NCBI GenBank assembly: GCA_026705465.1
Contig: JAPPAP010000033.1
Location: 62,001-126,000, forward strand
Source of the DNA: a bacterium
Lineage (GTDB): Bacteria; Actinomycetota; Acidimicrobiia; Acidimicrobiales; Bin134
Reading direction: 5' to 3'
DNA: 64,000 nt
Every line of letters begins with the position of its first letter. Position 1 is the first letter of the stretch. A model generated the notes under the pieces. It worked only from the letters and a program-made list of their open reading frames with translations. It searched no databases and had not been told where the DNA came from. Below are positions 50,296 to 58,800 of the stretch, piece by piece. The position numbers were made by a program, and so were the translations under genes.

Positions 50296-51501
50296 ATGTC
50301 GGCTGCCGAAGCGCCCCATCCCGAGGACTACAACCCGTTCGACCCTGCCCATGTAGACGACCACTTCGCCACGCTGGCTGCCCTACGGGAGTCGGTTCGG
50401 GTACACCAGCCGATGCCCGGCGTGCATTACGTGCCCCGGTACGACGACATCGTGGAGGTGTGCCGCCGTTTCGAGGAATTTGGCCAGGGGGGATTTGAGC
50501 CGTTGGAGGCCGACTCCCGCCCTCCCGAGCTGATTCAACTGGGCGAATCCGACCCGCCCGAGCACACCAAAGTGCGGCGAATCTTGGCCGCTGCGCTGTC
50601 GCCGCCCCGCATGCGGGCCTACGAGCCGATCGTGAACGAGATCTGCGGAGAGATCGTGGATCGTTTCGCCGACCAGGGCCAGGCCGACTTGATTGAGGAC
50701 CTGGGAGCGCCGCTGCCCGCCCAGGTCATCGGCCGCTTGGCCGGAATTCCCGTCGGGATGCGAGGGCGACTGCGGCCCTACTCCGACGACTTGATCGGCG
50801 CTCGGGCTCTGCCCGACCCCGATGAGGCCCGTCGCTGCCAGCAGCGAGTGAACAACTTCGACCAAGAGCTGCGAGCGGTGATCGCAGACCGCCAACAGTC
50901 AGGCGAACGGCCCGACGACCTGATGACCCAGCTCATCGAATACCGGGACGATAACGGCCAACCCCTGCACGACGAGAAGATCCTGGCCACGCTGTCCAAA
51001 GACATAGTCGTCGGCGGCATCGAGACCACCACCCACCTGATTGGCAACCTGTTCTATCTGCTGTTGTCAGAACCGGGCCTGTACGAGCGGGTGCGGGCCG
51101 ACCGCAGTCTGGTTCCCCTGGCGGTTGAGGAGACCTTGCGGCATCACAACCCGGTGCAGGTGTTGTTTCGCCGAGCCCGCACCGACGTTGATTTGTTCGG
51201 CACTCCAGTAGCCGCAGGAGAAGTGGTGTGCCTGGGCTACTCGGCGGCGAACCGCGACCCACGGGCATTCGATGATCCCGAGGCGTTCCGACTGGACCGC
51301 CCCGACCCCCGGCGCCACCTCGGCTTCGGTTGGGGTATCCATCTGTGCGTGGGCGCGCCCTTGGCCCGCCTGGAGGCAACGGCCGGCCTCAACGCCGTGC
51401 TCGATCGGATCGCCCACATGGAATTAGCCCCAGGAACCGACTACCAGCGGGTGCTGTTCTTCATGATGCGGGGCCCAACCCGCATGGACGTCGTCTTCTA
51501 G
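50296..51501 (+). CDS. Cytochrome P450
   Basis: 401 residues. I-helix GGIETT with the normal acid, ExxR in VEETLRHHNP, heme loop FGWGIHLCVG with C351. PPEHTKVRRILAAALSP is the conserved C-helix region. Soluble bacterial class I type requiring ferredoxin. It is transcribed alone, apparently leaderless, and its TAG overlaps the TAG of the convergent dioxygenase gene by 2-4 bases. Subfamily not assignable by eye. Confidence 0.93.
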   Translation: MSAAEAPHPEDYNPFDPAHVDDHFATLAALRESVRVHQPMPGVHYVPRYDDIVEVCRRFEEFGQGGFEPLEADSRPPELIQLGESDPPEHTKVRRILAAALSPPRMRAYEPIVNEICGEIVDRFADQGQADLIEDLGAPLPAQVIGRLAGIPVGMRGRLRPYSDDLIGARALPDPDEARRCQQRVNNFDQELRAVIADRQQSGERPDDLMTQLIEYRDDNGQPLHDEKILATLSKDIVVGGIETTTHLIGNLFYLLLSEPGLYERVRADRSLVPLAVEETLRHHNPVQVLFRRARTDVDLFGTPVAAGEVVCLGYSAANRDPRAFDDPEAFRLDRPDPRRHLGFGWGIHLCVGAPLARLEATAGLNAVLDRIAHMELAPGTDYQRVLFFMMRGPTRMDVVF

Positions 51502-52361
51502 TCGCGGTCGAGGCCGTAGGCGGCGGCGGAGACTCGCTCGTACTGATAGGGGGCCCACTGGGTGGTGTCGAACGCCGGCTCGGGGTTGTCGCCCAGGATG
51601 GTGACCCGACTGATGGCCCGATTGCCGTCGAAGTCGTTCACCGCGAAGTGCTGGGTGGCCCGATTGTCCCAAATGCCGATTGTTCCCTCGGTCCAGCTGT
51701 AGCGGCAGGTGAAATCGGTCTTGCAGGCGTGGGCGGTGAGCAAGTCCAACAGCGACTCCGACTCGTCCCGGCTGAGCTGGGGGATGCGTCGGGTGAACTG
51801 CTTGTTCACATACAGCGATGGGCGGCCGGTGCGGGGGTGGCGTCGCACCACCGGGTGCTCAGCCTTGTGGTCGGGCTGGCCGTAGTTGGCGGCCGTATGG
51901 ATGGCAGTGAGCCCGTTGATCATCTGCTTCATGGGCTCGGCCAGGGTCTCGTAGGCCTTGTACATGTTGGACCACATGGTGTCGCCGCCCGCCGGGGGCA
52001 TGACCATGGCGTTGAGCACCGAGCAGATGGGCGGAGAGTCTTCAAACGTGCAATCGGTGTGCCACACGTCGGCCACATAGCCCGACTCCCCCTTGAGCAC
52101 CACGATCTCAGGATGGTCTTCGTCGAGCTTGGGGATGTAAGGGTGGATCTCCGGCTCGCCGAAGCGAATCGCAAAGGCTCGATGCTCATCCGGGGTCAGG
52201 TGCTGGTCGGGGAAGAACAGCACCAAGTGCTCGTCCAGCATCTCTTGGATGAGGGCGAACTCCTGGTCGGAAACTGAAGCCAGCGACAGCCCCCGAACCT
52301 CGGCGCCCAGCGCCCCCGCTACCCGGCGAACGTCTAGATCAACAGCATCGATGACAGCCAT
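51498..52361 (-). CDS. TauD/TfdA-family 2OG-Fe(II) dioxygenase
   Basis: 287 residues. Iron ligands H101-x-D103 (in VWHTDCTF) and H238, and R252 for the 2-oxoglutarate carboxylate, all in family order. TauD-type enzymes hydroxylate sulfonates, alkyl sulfates, aryloxyacetates or quaternary amines. Given three sulfatases nearby, a sulfonate or sulfate ester substrate is a reasonable guess, but only a guess. TAGGCT ends 6 nt before the ATG. Diverges from the SnoaL-like genes at 52458. Confidence 0.92.
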   Translation of the reverse strand: MAVIDAVDLDVRRVAGALGAEVRGLSLASVSDQEFALIQEMLDEHLVLFFPDQHLTPDEHRAFAIRFGEPEIHPYIPKLDEDHPEIVVLKGESGYVADVWHTDCTFEDSPPICSVLNAMVMPPAGGDTMWSNMYKAYETLAEPMKQMINGLTAIHTAANYGQPDHKAEHPVVRRHPRTGRPSLYVNKQFTRRIPQLSRDESESLLDLLTAHACKTDFTCRYSWTEGTIGIWDNRATQHFAVNDFDGNRAISRVTILGDNPEPAFDTTQWAPYQYERVSAAAYGLDRD

Positions 52362-52367
52362 GGCCGC

Positions 52368-52373
52368 AGCCTA
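52368..52373 (-). promoter_or_regulatory. -10 element TAGGCT, 6 nt before start (leaderless)
   Basis: Minus-strand TAGGCT, GCGGCC, ATG at 52361, with no Shine-Dalgarno. Confidence 0.55.
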
Positions 52374-52457
52374 CTCTCTGGGTCACCGATTCATTAACGG
52401 AGAGAACGGCTGCGCTTACGAGTTTCCCTCAGAATTGGCGCGTGGCAAGGTGGGGCT

Positions 52458-52895
52458 ATGTCTGATCGAGATGCGCTGGCCGACCTTGCCGCTGACTATG
52501 CCCGCTGTGTGGATCGGGGAGATCCCGAGGGAGTGGCGGCCTGTTTCGCCCCCGACGGGGTGCTGCGCCGCGTCGACCTGCCCAGCGGGGGGACAATACT
52601 CAGCGAACGGACCGGCCGCGAGGAGATCACCCGGGCCATCTCCCGAATGAACTACAACGCCACCTTCCACTTCCTGGGCCAGCAGCAGACCGAGATCACC
52701 GGCGACACGGCTACGGGTGAGACCTACTGCATCGCCCACCACCTGACGGTTCCCGACGACGGGACCCCGGCCTCCGACTTCATCATGTTCATCCGCTATC
52801 ACGACCAGTTCGTCCGCCTCGACGAGGGCTGGCGCATTGCAGTCCGGGAGCTGCAAATCGACTGGACCGAGAACCGCCTGGCCGAAGGCGTGTAA
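52458..52895 (+). CDS. SnoaL-like (NTF2-fold) protein
   Basis: 145 residues with the typical opening DALADLAADYARCVDRGDPEGVAACFAPDG (a helix carrying A-x-Y-A then D and F-A-x-D-G) and TEITGDTATGETYC strand pair of SnoaL_4-type proteins, whose members include dehydratases, isomerases and hydroxysteroid-type dehydratases. CAAGGT lies 6 nt before the ATG, a possible weak leaderless -10. Followed after 6 nt by a second member, suggesting a heteromeric pair. Confidence 0.8.
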   Translation: MSDRDALADLAADYARCVDRGDPEGVAACFAPDGVLRRVDLPSGGTILSERTGREEITRAISRMNYNATFHFLGQQQTEITGDTATGETYCIAHHLTVPDDGTPASDFIMFIRYHDQFVRLDEGWRIAVRELQIDWTENRLAEGV

Positions 52896-52901
52896 CGGTC
52901 G

Positions 52902-53405
52902 ATGGACGACGTCGCCCGCTTGTTGGCCTACGAGGAGATCCGGCAATTGGCGGCCCGATATGCGGTGGCAGTGGACCGGCGAGACCTCGACGCCCTAGTC
53001 GAGCTGTTCATCGACGACGTGCGAGTGGGCCGGGATACCTACGGTCGCGATGCCCTGCGGGCCAACTTCAAGGAGTCGCTGGGGGCTATCGGGCCGTCAA
53101 TTCTGAACATCGGCACCCACCAGATCGACTTGATCGACGATGACCACGCCACCGGCCACGTGTACTGCAAGGGGGAGATCGCCGACGGCGACCGGTGGAT
53201 CCACCAGGCCATCCGCTACGACGACACCTACGAGCGCCGCGACGGTCGCTGGTACTTCGTGCGCCGCCTCCACAAGCTGTTCTACGGCGCCGAGGTGGGC
53301 GTGAACCCGCTGGGCCTGCCCCCGGCCAACTGGCCCGAGAACCACGATGGCCTCGGCACTCTCCCCTACGAAGAACCCACCTGGCAGGCCTTCAACGAGA
53401 GTTAG
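52902..53405 (+). CDS. SnoaL-like (NTF2-fold) protein, second of a pair
   Basis: 167 residues. EEIRQLAARYAVAVDRRDLDALVELFIDD is the family opening; the HQIDLIDDDHATGHVYCKGEI strands and YDDTYERRDGRWYFVRR end are typical. Similar to the preceding gene and separated from it by 6 nt, so the two may form a heterodimeric enzyme. Its stop overlaps the DUF35 gene end by 4 bp on the other strand. Substrate unknown; adjacency to the thiolase/DUF35 pair hints at acyl-CoA side-chain metabolism. Confidence 0.82.
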   Translation: MDDVARLLAYEEIRQLAARYAVAVDRRDLDALVELFIDDVRVGRDTYGRDALRANFKESLGAIGPSILNIGTHQIDLIDDDHATGHVYCKGEIADGDRWIHQAIRYDDTYERRDGRWYFVRRLHKLFYGAEVGVNPLGLPPANWPENHDGLGTLPYEEPTWQAFNES

Positions 53406-53815
53406 CCAGCAGGACGGAAGCCCAGAAGGGTGATGTCGTCAACGTCTTCGTAGGCAGCCTCCACGGCCATGCCGACGGTGACGTCGTCGACGTCGCAGTC
53501 CACCATGTTGCCCACCAGCCGGGGCCCCTCATCCAGGTCCACCAGGGCAATAGCAAACGGGATGCGGCTGGCCAGGGCCGGATCGTGGCCGGCACGGTCC
53601 ACGGTGAAGGAGTACACCGTTCCCCGGCCGCTCAGCTCTCCCCATTCCCAGTCGGCGCCCAGGCAGTGGGGACAGCGGCCCCGGGGGTAGAAGAAGTACC
53701 CGTGGCGGGGACAGCGCTGGAGAACCAGTCGATGCTCCCGCAAGCCGTCAAAATATGGCGCAGTGATCGGGGTGGGTGTGGGCAGGGGCCGTCCGTCGGC
53801 GGAGAAGTGGACCAT
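53402..53815 (-). CDS. DUF35 OB-fold/zinc-ribbon acyl-CoA-binding protein
   Basis: 137 residues. An N-terminal rubredoxin-like zinc ribbon has C35, H38, C48 and C51 (one Cys replaced by His) followed by an OB-fold (GTVYSFTVDR, PFAIALVDLDEG, GNMVDCD). DUF35 proteins partner with thiolase-like enzymes and bind the acyl-CoA. Here it overlaps the thiolase gene stop by 1 nt (TGATG), the standard arrangement, so the two surely work as a complex, as in steroid side-chain enzymes. Confidence 0.88.
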   Translation of the reverse strand: MVHFSADGRPLPTPTPITAPYFDGLREHRLVLQRCPRHGYFFYPRGRCPHCLGADWEWGELSGRGTVYSFTVDRAGHDPALASRIPFAIALVDLDEGPRLVGNMVDCDVDDVTVGMAVEAAYEDVDDITLLGFRPAG

Positions 53816-55014
53816 CAGGCCCCTTCCAAGATGAGGGCCACTTGCTCGGCCAGCATTCCGCCGGTGCCGTTGGCGTAGGCGATGTTGCAGTCGGGCACCT
53901 GACGCTCGCCAGCTCGGCCCTGCACCTGGCGCACCGCCTCGGTGATGTGGCTCATACCTCCGCCGAGCCCGGCTTGGCCCATGCCCAACTGGCCGCCATG
54001 GGTGTTGAGGGGCCAGTCACCGTCGTAGCGCAGGCTGTGCTCGTCGATGAACTGCCCGCCCTGCCCCTTGGGGCAGAACCCGGCGTCCTCGATGGTCAAC
54101 AGCACGGTGATGGTGTAGCAGTCGTACATTGAGGCCATATCCACTGCATCGCGCGATACCCCGGCCATGGCGAACGCCCGATCGGCGGCCAGCCGGATGG
54201 GGGTATCCACAATGTCGGGGGCATAGGTGATGCTCTTGTGGGTGAGGTGCTCGCCGTAGCCGCTCACATACACCGGGCGATGAGGGCACCGGGCGGCCCG
54301 CTCAGCCGAGGTCACCAGCACCGCCGAGCCGCCATAGCACGGCATGACGATCTCCAGCAGCTTCAGCGGGTCGGCCACGTAGCGCGAGCTCATCACGTCG
54401 TCGATGGTGATGGGCTTGCCGTAGAACACCGCCAAGGGGTTGGCCTGGGCGTTGTAGCGGGAATCCACCGCCACCTTGGCCAGGGTCTCTTCGCTTACTC
54501 CGTAGGCGGCCATGTAGCGCTGAGCAGCCATGGCGAAGCTGGGGGTGGCAGCCACCAGCCCCGCGGGGATCTCGAACTGCCCCTGGGGGGAGCCCCACAC
54601 CTCGCCGCCCATGTAGGCCCCCATCTTCATCTTCATCGGGCCGCCGTTTGCGCCCGGCTGAGGCGGCGCCGGGACCGATGGGGTGAACACCAGCACCGTC
54701 TCGCAAATTCCCACTTCGATGGCCGCGGCCGCCCGCCACACCATGCCTGCCGGAGTGGCTCCGCCGAGGTCGACCACCTCGTTGAAGTTGCTGCGAATGC
54801 CCAAGAACTCTGCCAGAGCCGAAGGGGCGAACAGCGGCGACTCCCGCAAGCCGTTGATCACCAGCCCGTCTACCTCGCCCTTGTCCACCTCGGCGTCGGC
54901 CAGCACTTCGGCGGCCAGCCGCGCACACGCCTCCATGGTGAACATGGGCTCGTCCCATACCCGCTTCGGAGCCCACTCCGTGAGCCCCACAATCGCCGCC
55001 GCTCTCTTTCCCAT
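53815..55014 (-). CDS. Thiolase-superfamily protein (SCP-x/lipid-transfer type)
   Basis: 399 residues from the ATG at 55014. It follows the fold of SCP-x-like thiolases (AAIVGLTEW opening, GGATPAGMVWRAAAAI, YDCYTITVLL, NTHGGQLGMGQAGLGGG). The canonical GHPxG near the C-terminus reads LGMGQAG, as in non-canonical thiolases and retro-aldolases that depend on a DUF35 partner. With the coupled DUF35 gene this suggests C-C cleavage or condensation of acyl-CoA side chains. TAGTGT lies 7 nt before the ATG and there is no ribosome-binding site. In-frame codons upstream lie antisense or inside the deacetylase region and are not family-like. Confidence 0.88.
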   Translation of the reverse strand: MGKRAAAIVGLTEWAPKRVWDEPMFTMEACARLAAEVLADAEVDKGEVDGLVINGLRESPLFAPSALAEFLGIRSNFNEVVDLGGATPAGMVWRAAAAIEVGICETVLVFTPSVPAPPQPGANGGPMKMKMGAYMGGEVWGSPQGQFEIPAGLVAATPSFAMAAQRYMAAYGVSEETLAKVAVDSRYNAQANPLAVFYGKPITIDDVMSSRYVADPLKLLEIVMPCYGGSAVLVTSAERAARCPHRPVYVSGYGEHLTHKSITYAPDIVDTPIRLAADRAFAMAGVSRDAVDMASMYDCYTITVLLTIEDAGFCPKGQGGQFIDEHSLRYDGDWPLNTHGGQLGMGQAGLGGGMSHITEAVRQVQGRAGERQVPDCNIAYANGTGGMLAEQVALILEGA

Positions 55015-55021
55015 GCGGCTC

Positions 55022-55027
55022 ACACTA
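55022..55027 (-). promoter_or_regulatory. -10 element TAGTGT, 7 nt before start (leaderless)
   Basis: Minus-strand TAGTGT, seven bases, ATG at 55014. Confidence 0.45.
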
Positions 55028-55066
55028 TGCGGGCGGGCGCCAGGCAGCACCGTTGGCCCGGTGCGG

Positions 55067-56701
55067 TCAAGTACAGAGCGGTTCGAAGCGGAAACCCCGC
55101 TCGGACAACTCGCTGAGGGCGGCATCGAGGCCGAGCACGGTTTGGGCGCGATCGCCGCCACCGTCGTGCAACAGCACCACGGCGCCGTCGCGGGCATGGT
55201 CCACAATGTGTTGGGCAATCTCCGCCGCCGGAGGACGGCGCCAGTCGGCGGGGTCGACATCCCACAGGGTGACATCCAGGCCGTGTTTCGCCGCCCAGTC
55301 ACGGGTGAAGGCATCGATTGACCCGTAGGGCGGCCGCAGGCACGGCGTGGCCTGAGAGCCGAGCAATTCCTGGGTTCGACTTACAGTGTCGTCGAACTCC
55401 TCTTGAGGCAAACCGGCCAAGTTCTCGTGATTCCACGTGTGGTTGGCGACGGTGTGGCCCTGAGCATTGATGCGCTGGATGATGCCGGGGTATTGCTCAA
55501 CCAATGAGCCGATGACGAAAAACGTGCTTCGAGCTCCGTGGCGGGACAAGATCTCCAGCACTCGCGGCGTGTAAACGGGGTGGGGGCCGTCGTCGAAGGT
55601 CAAATACAAGACCGGGCCGGCACCGCTGTCGGGTTCGGACGGTACCGAGGTGGGCTCGGCGGGCCTTATGGGAGTGGGGACTGGGGCGGGACTGGCTCCC
55701 AGCGGTAGGGCTTCCACATAGAGCCGGTAGTCGACCTGCCCGGCGTGAGTGGAAACCACCGTCACCCTCCAAGGACCGGTGGCAGGCAGGTTGGCAGACA
55801 GCGACTGGAGCCGCTTGGAGCCCGAGGCCAGCACGCGATCGCCGAGTCTCACATCTAGCCACACCCCGATGGGGGCTTCCAGTATCGCAGTGAACGCCTG
55901 GCCCTCCGATAAGTTGGCCTTGTACGGCTGTCTCTGCTGGTAGTCGATCGACCCGGTCACTGTGTCGCCTACGGCACCCGTTTCGAACCGTATGTCGATC
56001 TCGGGTGCCTCGGGCTTAGGTAGCGGAAGGTCTTCCAACGCCATGGACTCGACCACCGACACCACGGGTTCTAGACCGGAGATGTCGATCTCCAGCGTCT
56101 GGCGCCGAGAGATGACGATGAAGGACTCGTCCGGCTCTCGATCCAGAAGCGTCACTTTTATGAGGCCGTCTCGCACTTCGATGCCCTCCATCACAATGCG
56201 ATCGCCCACCGACACCGGCTCTTTGGCCTCCCCGCCTCTCCCGTTGTCCATCACTGGTACAAGCAGGTGGAACACGCCCGTTCCCGCCGACCTCAGTATG
56301 ACGTGGGCTACCACGTCCTCGAACCCATCACCATCCAGATCTCCCTGTGCCACCCGGTTTTGGAGCACAAAGAGGTCGGTGGAAGCACCGCCGTAGGAGA
56401 TTTCGGCTCTGCCGCCATCAAGCTGAATGAGCTGACCGTCCAATTCGAAGGCGAGATTCTCAAGGTCTTCCCATTCGATGCTCCTCCGCTCGATGACCTC
56501 TGGTGCCGTTCCCGTGGGTTCTGGAACAGGTGATGCGGTCGGCAATGGCTCAGAACCGGTGGGAGCTGGCACCGCCGACTCCGGCGGAGAGACTGAGGGG
56601 GCAACTGCCGGCAAAGAGGCGTTATGCGGAGACGAGCTGTCTTGGCTGCATGAGGCGCAGATCACCGCCAAGACAAGAACGGGTGCCCAAATTCGGGCCA
56701 T
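55067..56701 (-). CDS. NodB-type polysaccharide deacetylase lipoprotein with calcium-loop region
   Basis: 544 residues. A signal peptide ends in ICASC (C18, a weak lipobox). Residues 20-70 are a Pro/Ser/Thr tether; D121-L-D-G-D-G-F-E-D129 is an FG-GAP/EF-hand-like calcium loop in a beta-rich middle region; a C-terminal NodB domain has TFDDGP (368-373), H421 and H425, RPPYG (456-460), D481-W487 and LLHDGG (510-514). The deacetylase motifs are complete, so it should be an active metal-dependent deacetylase of N- or O-acetyl groups on cell wall or extracellular polymers. TAGTAT lies 6 nt before the ATG. Located with two other lipoproteins. Confidence 0.9.
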   Translation of the reverse strand: MARIWAPVLVLAVICASCSQDSSSPHNASLPAVAPSVSPPESAVPAPTGSEPLPTASPVPEPTGTAPEVIERRSIEWEDLENLAFELDGQLIQLDGGRAEISYGGASTDLFVLQNRVAQGDLDGDGFEDVVAHVILRSAGTGVFHLLVPVMDNGRGGEAKEPVSVGDRIVMEGIEVRDGLIKVTLLDREPDESFIVISRRQTLEIDISGLEPVVSVVESMALEDLPLPKPEAPEIDIRFETGAVGDTVTGSIDYQQRQPYKANLSEGQAFTAILEAPIGVWLDVRLGDRVLASGSKRLQSLSANLPATGPWRVTVVSTHAGQVDYRLYVEALPLGASPAPVPTPIRPAEPTSVPSEPDSGAGPVLYLTFDDGPHPVYTPRVLEILSRHGARSTFFVIGSLVEQYPGIIQRINAQGHTVANHTWNHENLAGLPQEEFDDTVSRTQELLGSQATPCLRPPYGSIDAFTRDWAAKHGLDVTLWDVDPADWRRPPAAEIAQHIVDHARDGAVVLLHDGGGDRAQTVLGLDAALSELSERGFRFEPLCT

Positions 56702-56707
56702 GGGCGA

Positions 56708-56713
56708 ATACTA
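56708..56713 (-). promoter_or_regulatory. -10 element TAGTAT, 6 nt before start (leaderless)
   Basis: Minus-strand TAGTAT, six bases, ATG at 56701. Closest match in the window to the -10 consensus among the leaderless set. Confidence 0.55.
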
Positions 56714-56737
56714 CGGTCGCAACTGCTGAATTCCTGG

Positions 56738-57565
56738 TCAGTCGACGACCGCAAGTGGGGGGATCTTGCGCTCCAAAAGGGCGTCGTAGCGGACCTGGAT
56801 CTGGTTGGCGTAGCTGGGTTTGGTGGGGATGAGAAAGTCACCCGCCCTGATACCGGCCATGACCGGGCCGACCACATCGGCCGGCGAGATGCCGGTGGCG
56901 GTCATCTTGGACAGCGACTCCACCACGAAGGCGTTGTCCTCATTCTCATCGGTGCCGTAGCGCTCGCCGCGCACCCGGGCGGTGTGAGCAATGGCAGTGT
57001 CGATAGCACTGGGGGTGAGCACCGAGGCCTTGACCTTGGACCCCACGGCAGCTAGGTCGAGGGCCAGACACTCCGTAAGCGAGAAGGCGGCACACTTCGA
57101 CACCACGTATGGGCTGGAGAAGCCGCCGGCCACGAAGGCCGCCGCCGACGCGGTGTTCACAATGTGCCCCTCGGTGTCCTGGGCCATCATGCGAGGCACG
57201 AATGCAGCCACCCCGTTGATGATGCCGTACACGTTCACCCCGAGCACCCAGTCCCAGTCGGCTTGGCTGCGCTCCCACATGAGCCCGGCCTGGAACACCC
57301 CGGCGTTGTTGAACAGCAGATCCACTTGGCCGAAGGCGTCCCACGCGGCGTCGGCCAGCGCTTCGACCGATGCCCGGTCGGCGACGTCTACTTCGACTGC
57401 TATGGCCTCTCCACCAATGGCCTCGGCAGTAGCAGATGCCCCGGCAATGTCGATATCGGCCGCGACTACCTTCGCTCCATCGGCGCCGAACCCGGCCGCA
57501 AGAGCCGCCCCAATCCCACTGGCCGCCCCGGTTATCACTGCCACTTTGCCGTCGAAGTCCTGCAT
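56738..57565 (-). CDS. Short-chain dehydrogenase/reductase
   Basis: 275 residues. GAASGIGAA cofactor loop, ADIDIAG (NAD-type Asp), NNAGVF, NTASAAA with the catalytic Ser, Y-V-V-S-K. The extended C-terminus (IPTKPSYANQIQVRYDALLERK) is typical of the larger cis-dihydrodiol or hydroxysteroid-like SDRs. CAGCAT lies 6 nt before the ATG, a weak leaderless -10. It lies between lipoprotein genes and seems functionally unrelated to them. Confidence 0.9.
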   Translation of the reverse strand: MQDFDGKVAVITGAASGIGAALAAGFGADGAKVVAADIDIAGASATAEAIGGEAIAVEVDVADRASVEALADAAWDAFGQVDLLFNNAGVFQAGLMWERSQADWDWVLGVNVYGIINGVAAFVPRMMAQDTEGHIVNTASAAAFVAGGFSSPYVVSKCAAFSLTECLALDLAAVGSKVKASVLTPSAIDTAIAHTARVRGERYGTDENEDNAFVVESLSKMTATGISPADVVGPVMAGIRAGDFLIPTKPSYANQIQVRYDALLERKIPPLAVVD

Positions 57566-57618
57566 AGCACCATGCTGGCACGGGCCAGCCTCAGATGTCG
57601 GAGCGGAGAATACCGGGA

Positions 57619-58800
57619 CTACTGGATCCCAGTTCCCGCCTCGGGCCAGATCTCAGGGTCGTGGACGCCGTCTCCTTCCCGCACACATTCGAGGTCGGGG
57701 TCTTCGGCAATAAAGGCATAGATCCGACAAGAAGCCAGCGCCACCCATTGATTCGTGACGTCGTAGAACTCCCCCCGGGCGCTCAAGATTGCCAACGCAT
57801 ACCAGCTGTCGTCAGGAAGCACGATGACTCCAGCGTCGATCATCTGGCGGTATTCCGCGGGACAGCAATTCGGCCGAAGCCAACCCGCTTTGTGCAGCGA
57901 CGATTCAGCCACTTCCAGAGGCAGCCGATCCAGCAATATCCCGTCAAGGTCTCTCGGAGAATTCAGCGAATGGGAGGTATCCAGCAGCCACTGCTGGAGG
58001 GCTGCATTCTCGTCGGGACCCAGAAGCTCGCCCTTGTACAGACGGGCAAAGAAATGGGCCAGATCGGCCATGGTGGTGCGGTTGCCCAAGGGGTTTTCGG
58101 GCCGAAAGTCCTCGGCCACCCGATTGGGATCTTGGAAGCGCCAAGCCTCCAACCGGGTATCGGACAATTGGGCCACATTCCAGGTCCACGTGTTCACCGC
58201 ATCCACTCCCCCAGCCAGATCGATCAACCTCCCGCCGGCCAAGTTGTCAGACAGGATCAAGGCGGAATAAGCCTGCGATCTCACCGCCTCCAACCCAGCC
58301 GCTTCAAGGGCGGCTGCGGCCCACAGCGGCTTGACTGCGCTGGCCGAGATCCGAGACTCCGTAGCCTCGTATCCATGGAGTGTTTCGTCGGGAAGTACTA
58401 CTGCTATCGAAATCTGCCCATCGGGATTCCATTCCTCTGCGAGCTCGACCAAGGCCTCGAATTCTTCGGCCAGCACAAAGTGAAACTCACCGGCCAAGGA
58501 GTCCAAGAATTCTTGAGCGGAGCGATCAGGTGTGGGAGTCGGCTCTGGGGTAGCCGTAGCCGTTTCCTCCGACGTTGCCGCGGGCTCTGGCGCAATCGTT
58601 GGGCTCGCTGACGGAGCCGAGGGTGGCTGTGTGGCCATTGCCGCTGTCGGCTCCGGCGTCGGAGTGGTCTCACCCTCCTCAGGGCTTACTTGTAGCGTCA
58701 CCTGGGCACTTCCGCCGCAACCGGAAATCCCGGGAAGCAGCCCCAGGACCAGCAAGGCCGCGCCGAGCGGCGCGAGGCCGCCACGCAAACTCAGCCGCAC
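57619..58800 (-). CDS. Serine hydrolase lipoprotein, class A beta-lactamase fold
   Basis: 393 residues from a GTG inside the last codons of the upstream peptidase gene (10-nt overlap). A signal peptide ends in ISGC (C28), then a Thr/Pro/Glu-rich tether to about 92. The catalytic domain has S154-A-V-K157 (SxxK), S184-D-N186 (SDN) and K304-A-G306 (KTG-like), plus a TTMADLAHFFARLYKGELL segment like class A enzymes. A clear Glu166-type omega loop is not seen, so a DD-peptidase or other serine hydrolase is more likely than antibiotic resistance. Surface-anchored. Confidence 0.82.
   Translation of the reverse strand: MRLSLRGGLAPLGAALLVLGLLPGISGCGGSAQVTLQVSPEEGETTPTPEPTAAMATQPPSAPSASPTIAPEPAATSEETATATPEPTPTPDRSAQEFLDSLAGEFHFVLAEEFEALVELAEEWNPDGQISIAVVLPDETLHGYEATESRISASAVKPLWAAAALEAAGLEAVRSQAYSALILSDNLAGGRLIDLAGGVDAVNTWTWNVAQLSDTRLEAWRFQDPNRVAEDFRPENPLGNRTTMADLAHFFARLYKGELLGPDENAALQQWLLDTSHSLNSPRDLDGILLDRLPLEVAESSLHKAGWLRPNCCPAEYRQMIDAGVIVLPDDSWYALAILSARGEFYDVTNQWVALASCRIYAFIAEDPDLECVREGDGVHDPEIWPEAGTGIQ

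Noticed and set aside
57619-58800. Beta-lactam resistance gene
   Set aside because: SxxK, SDN and KAG are present, but no class A Glu166 motif was found and the tethered lipoprotein context favours a cell-wall role.
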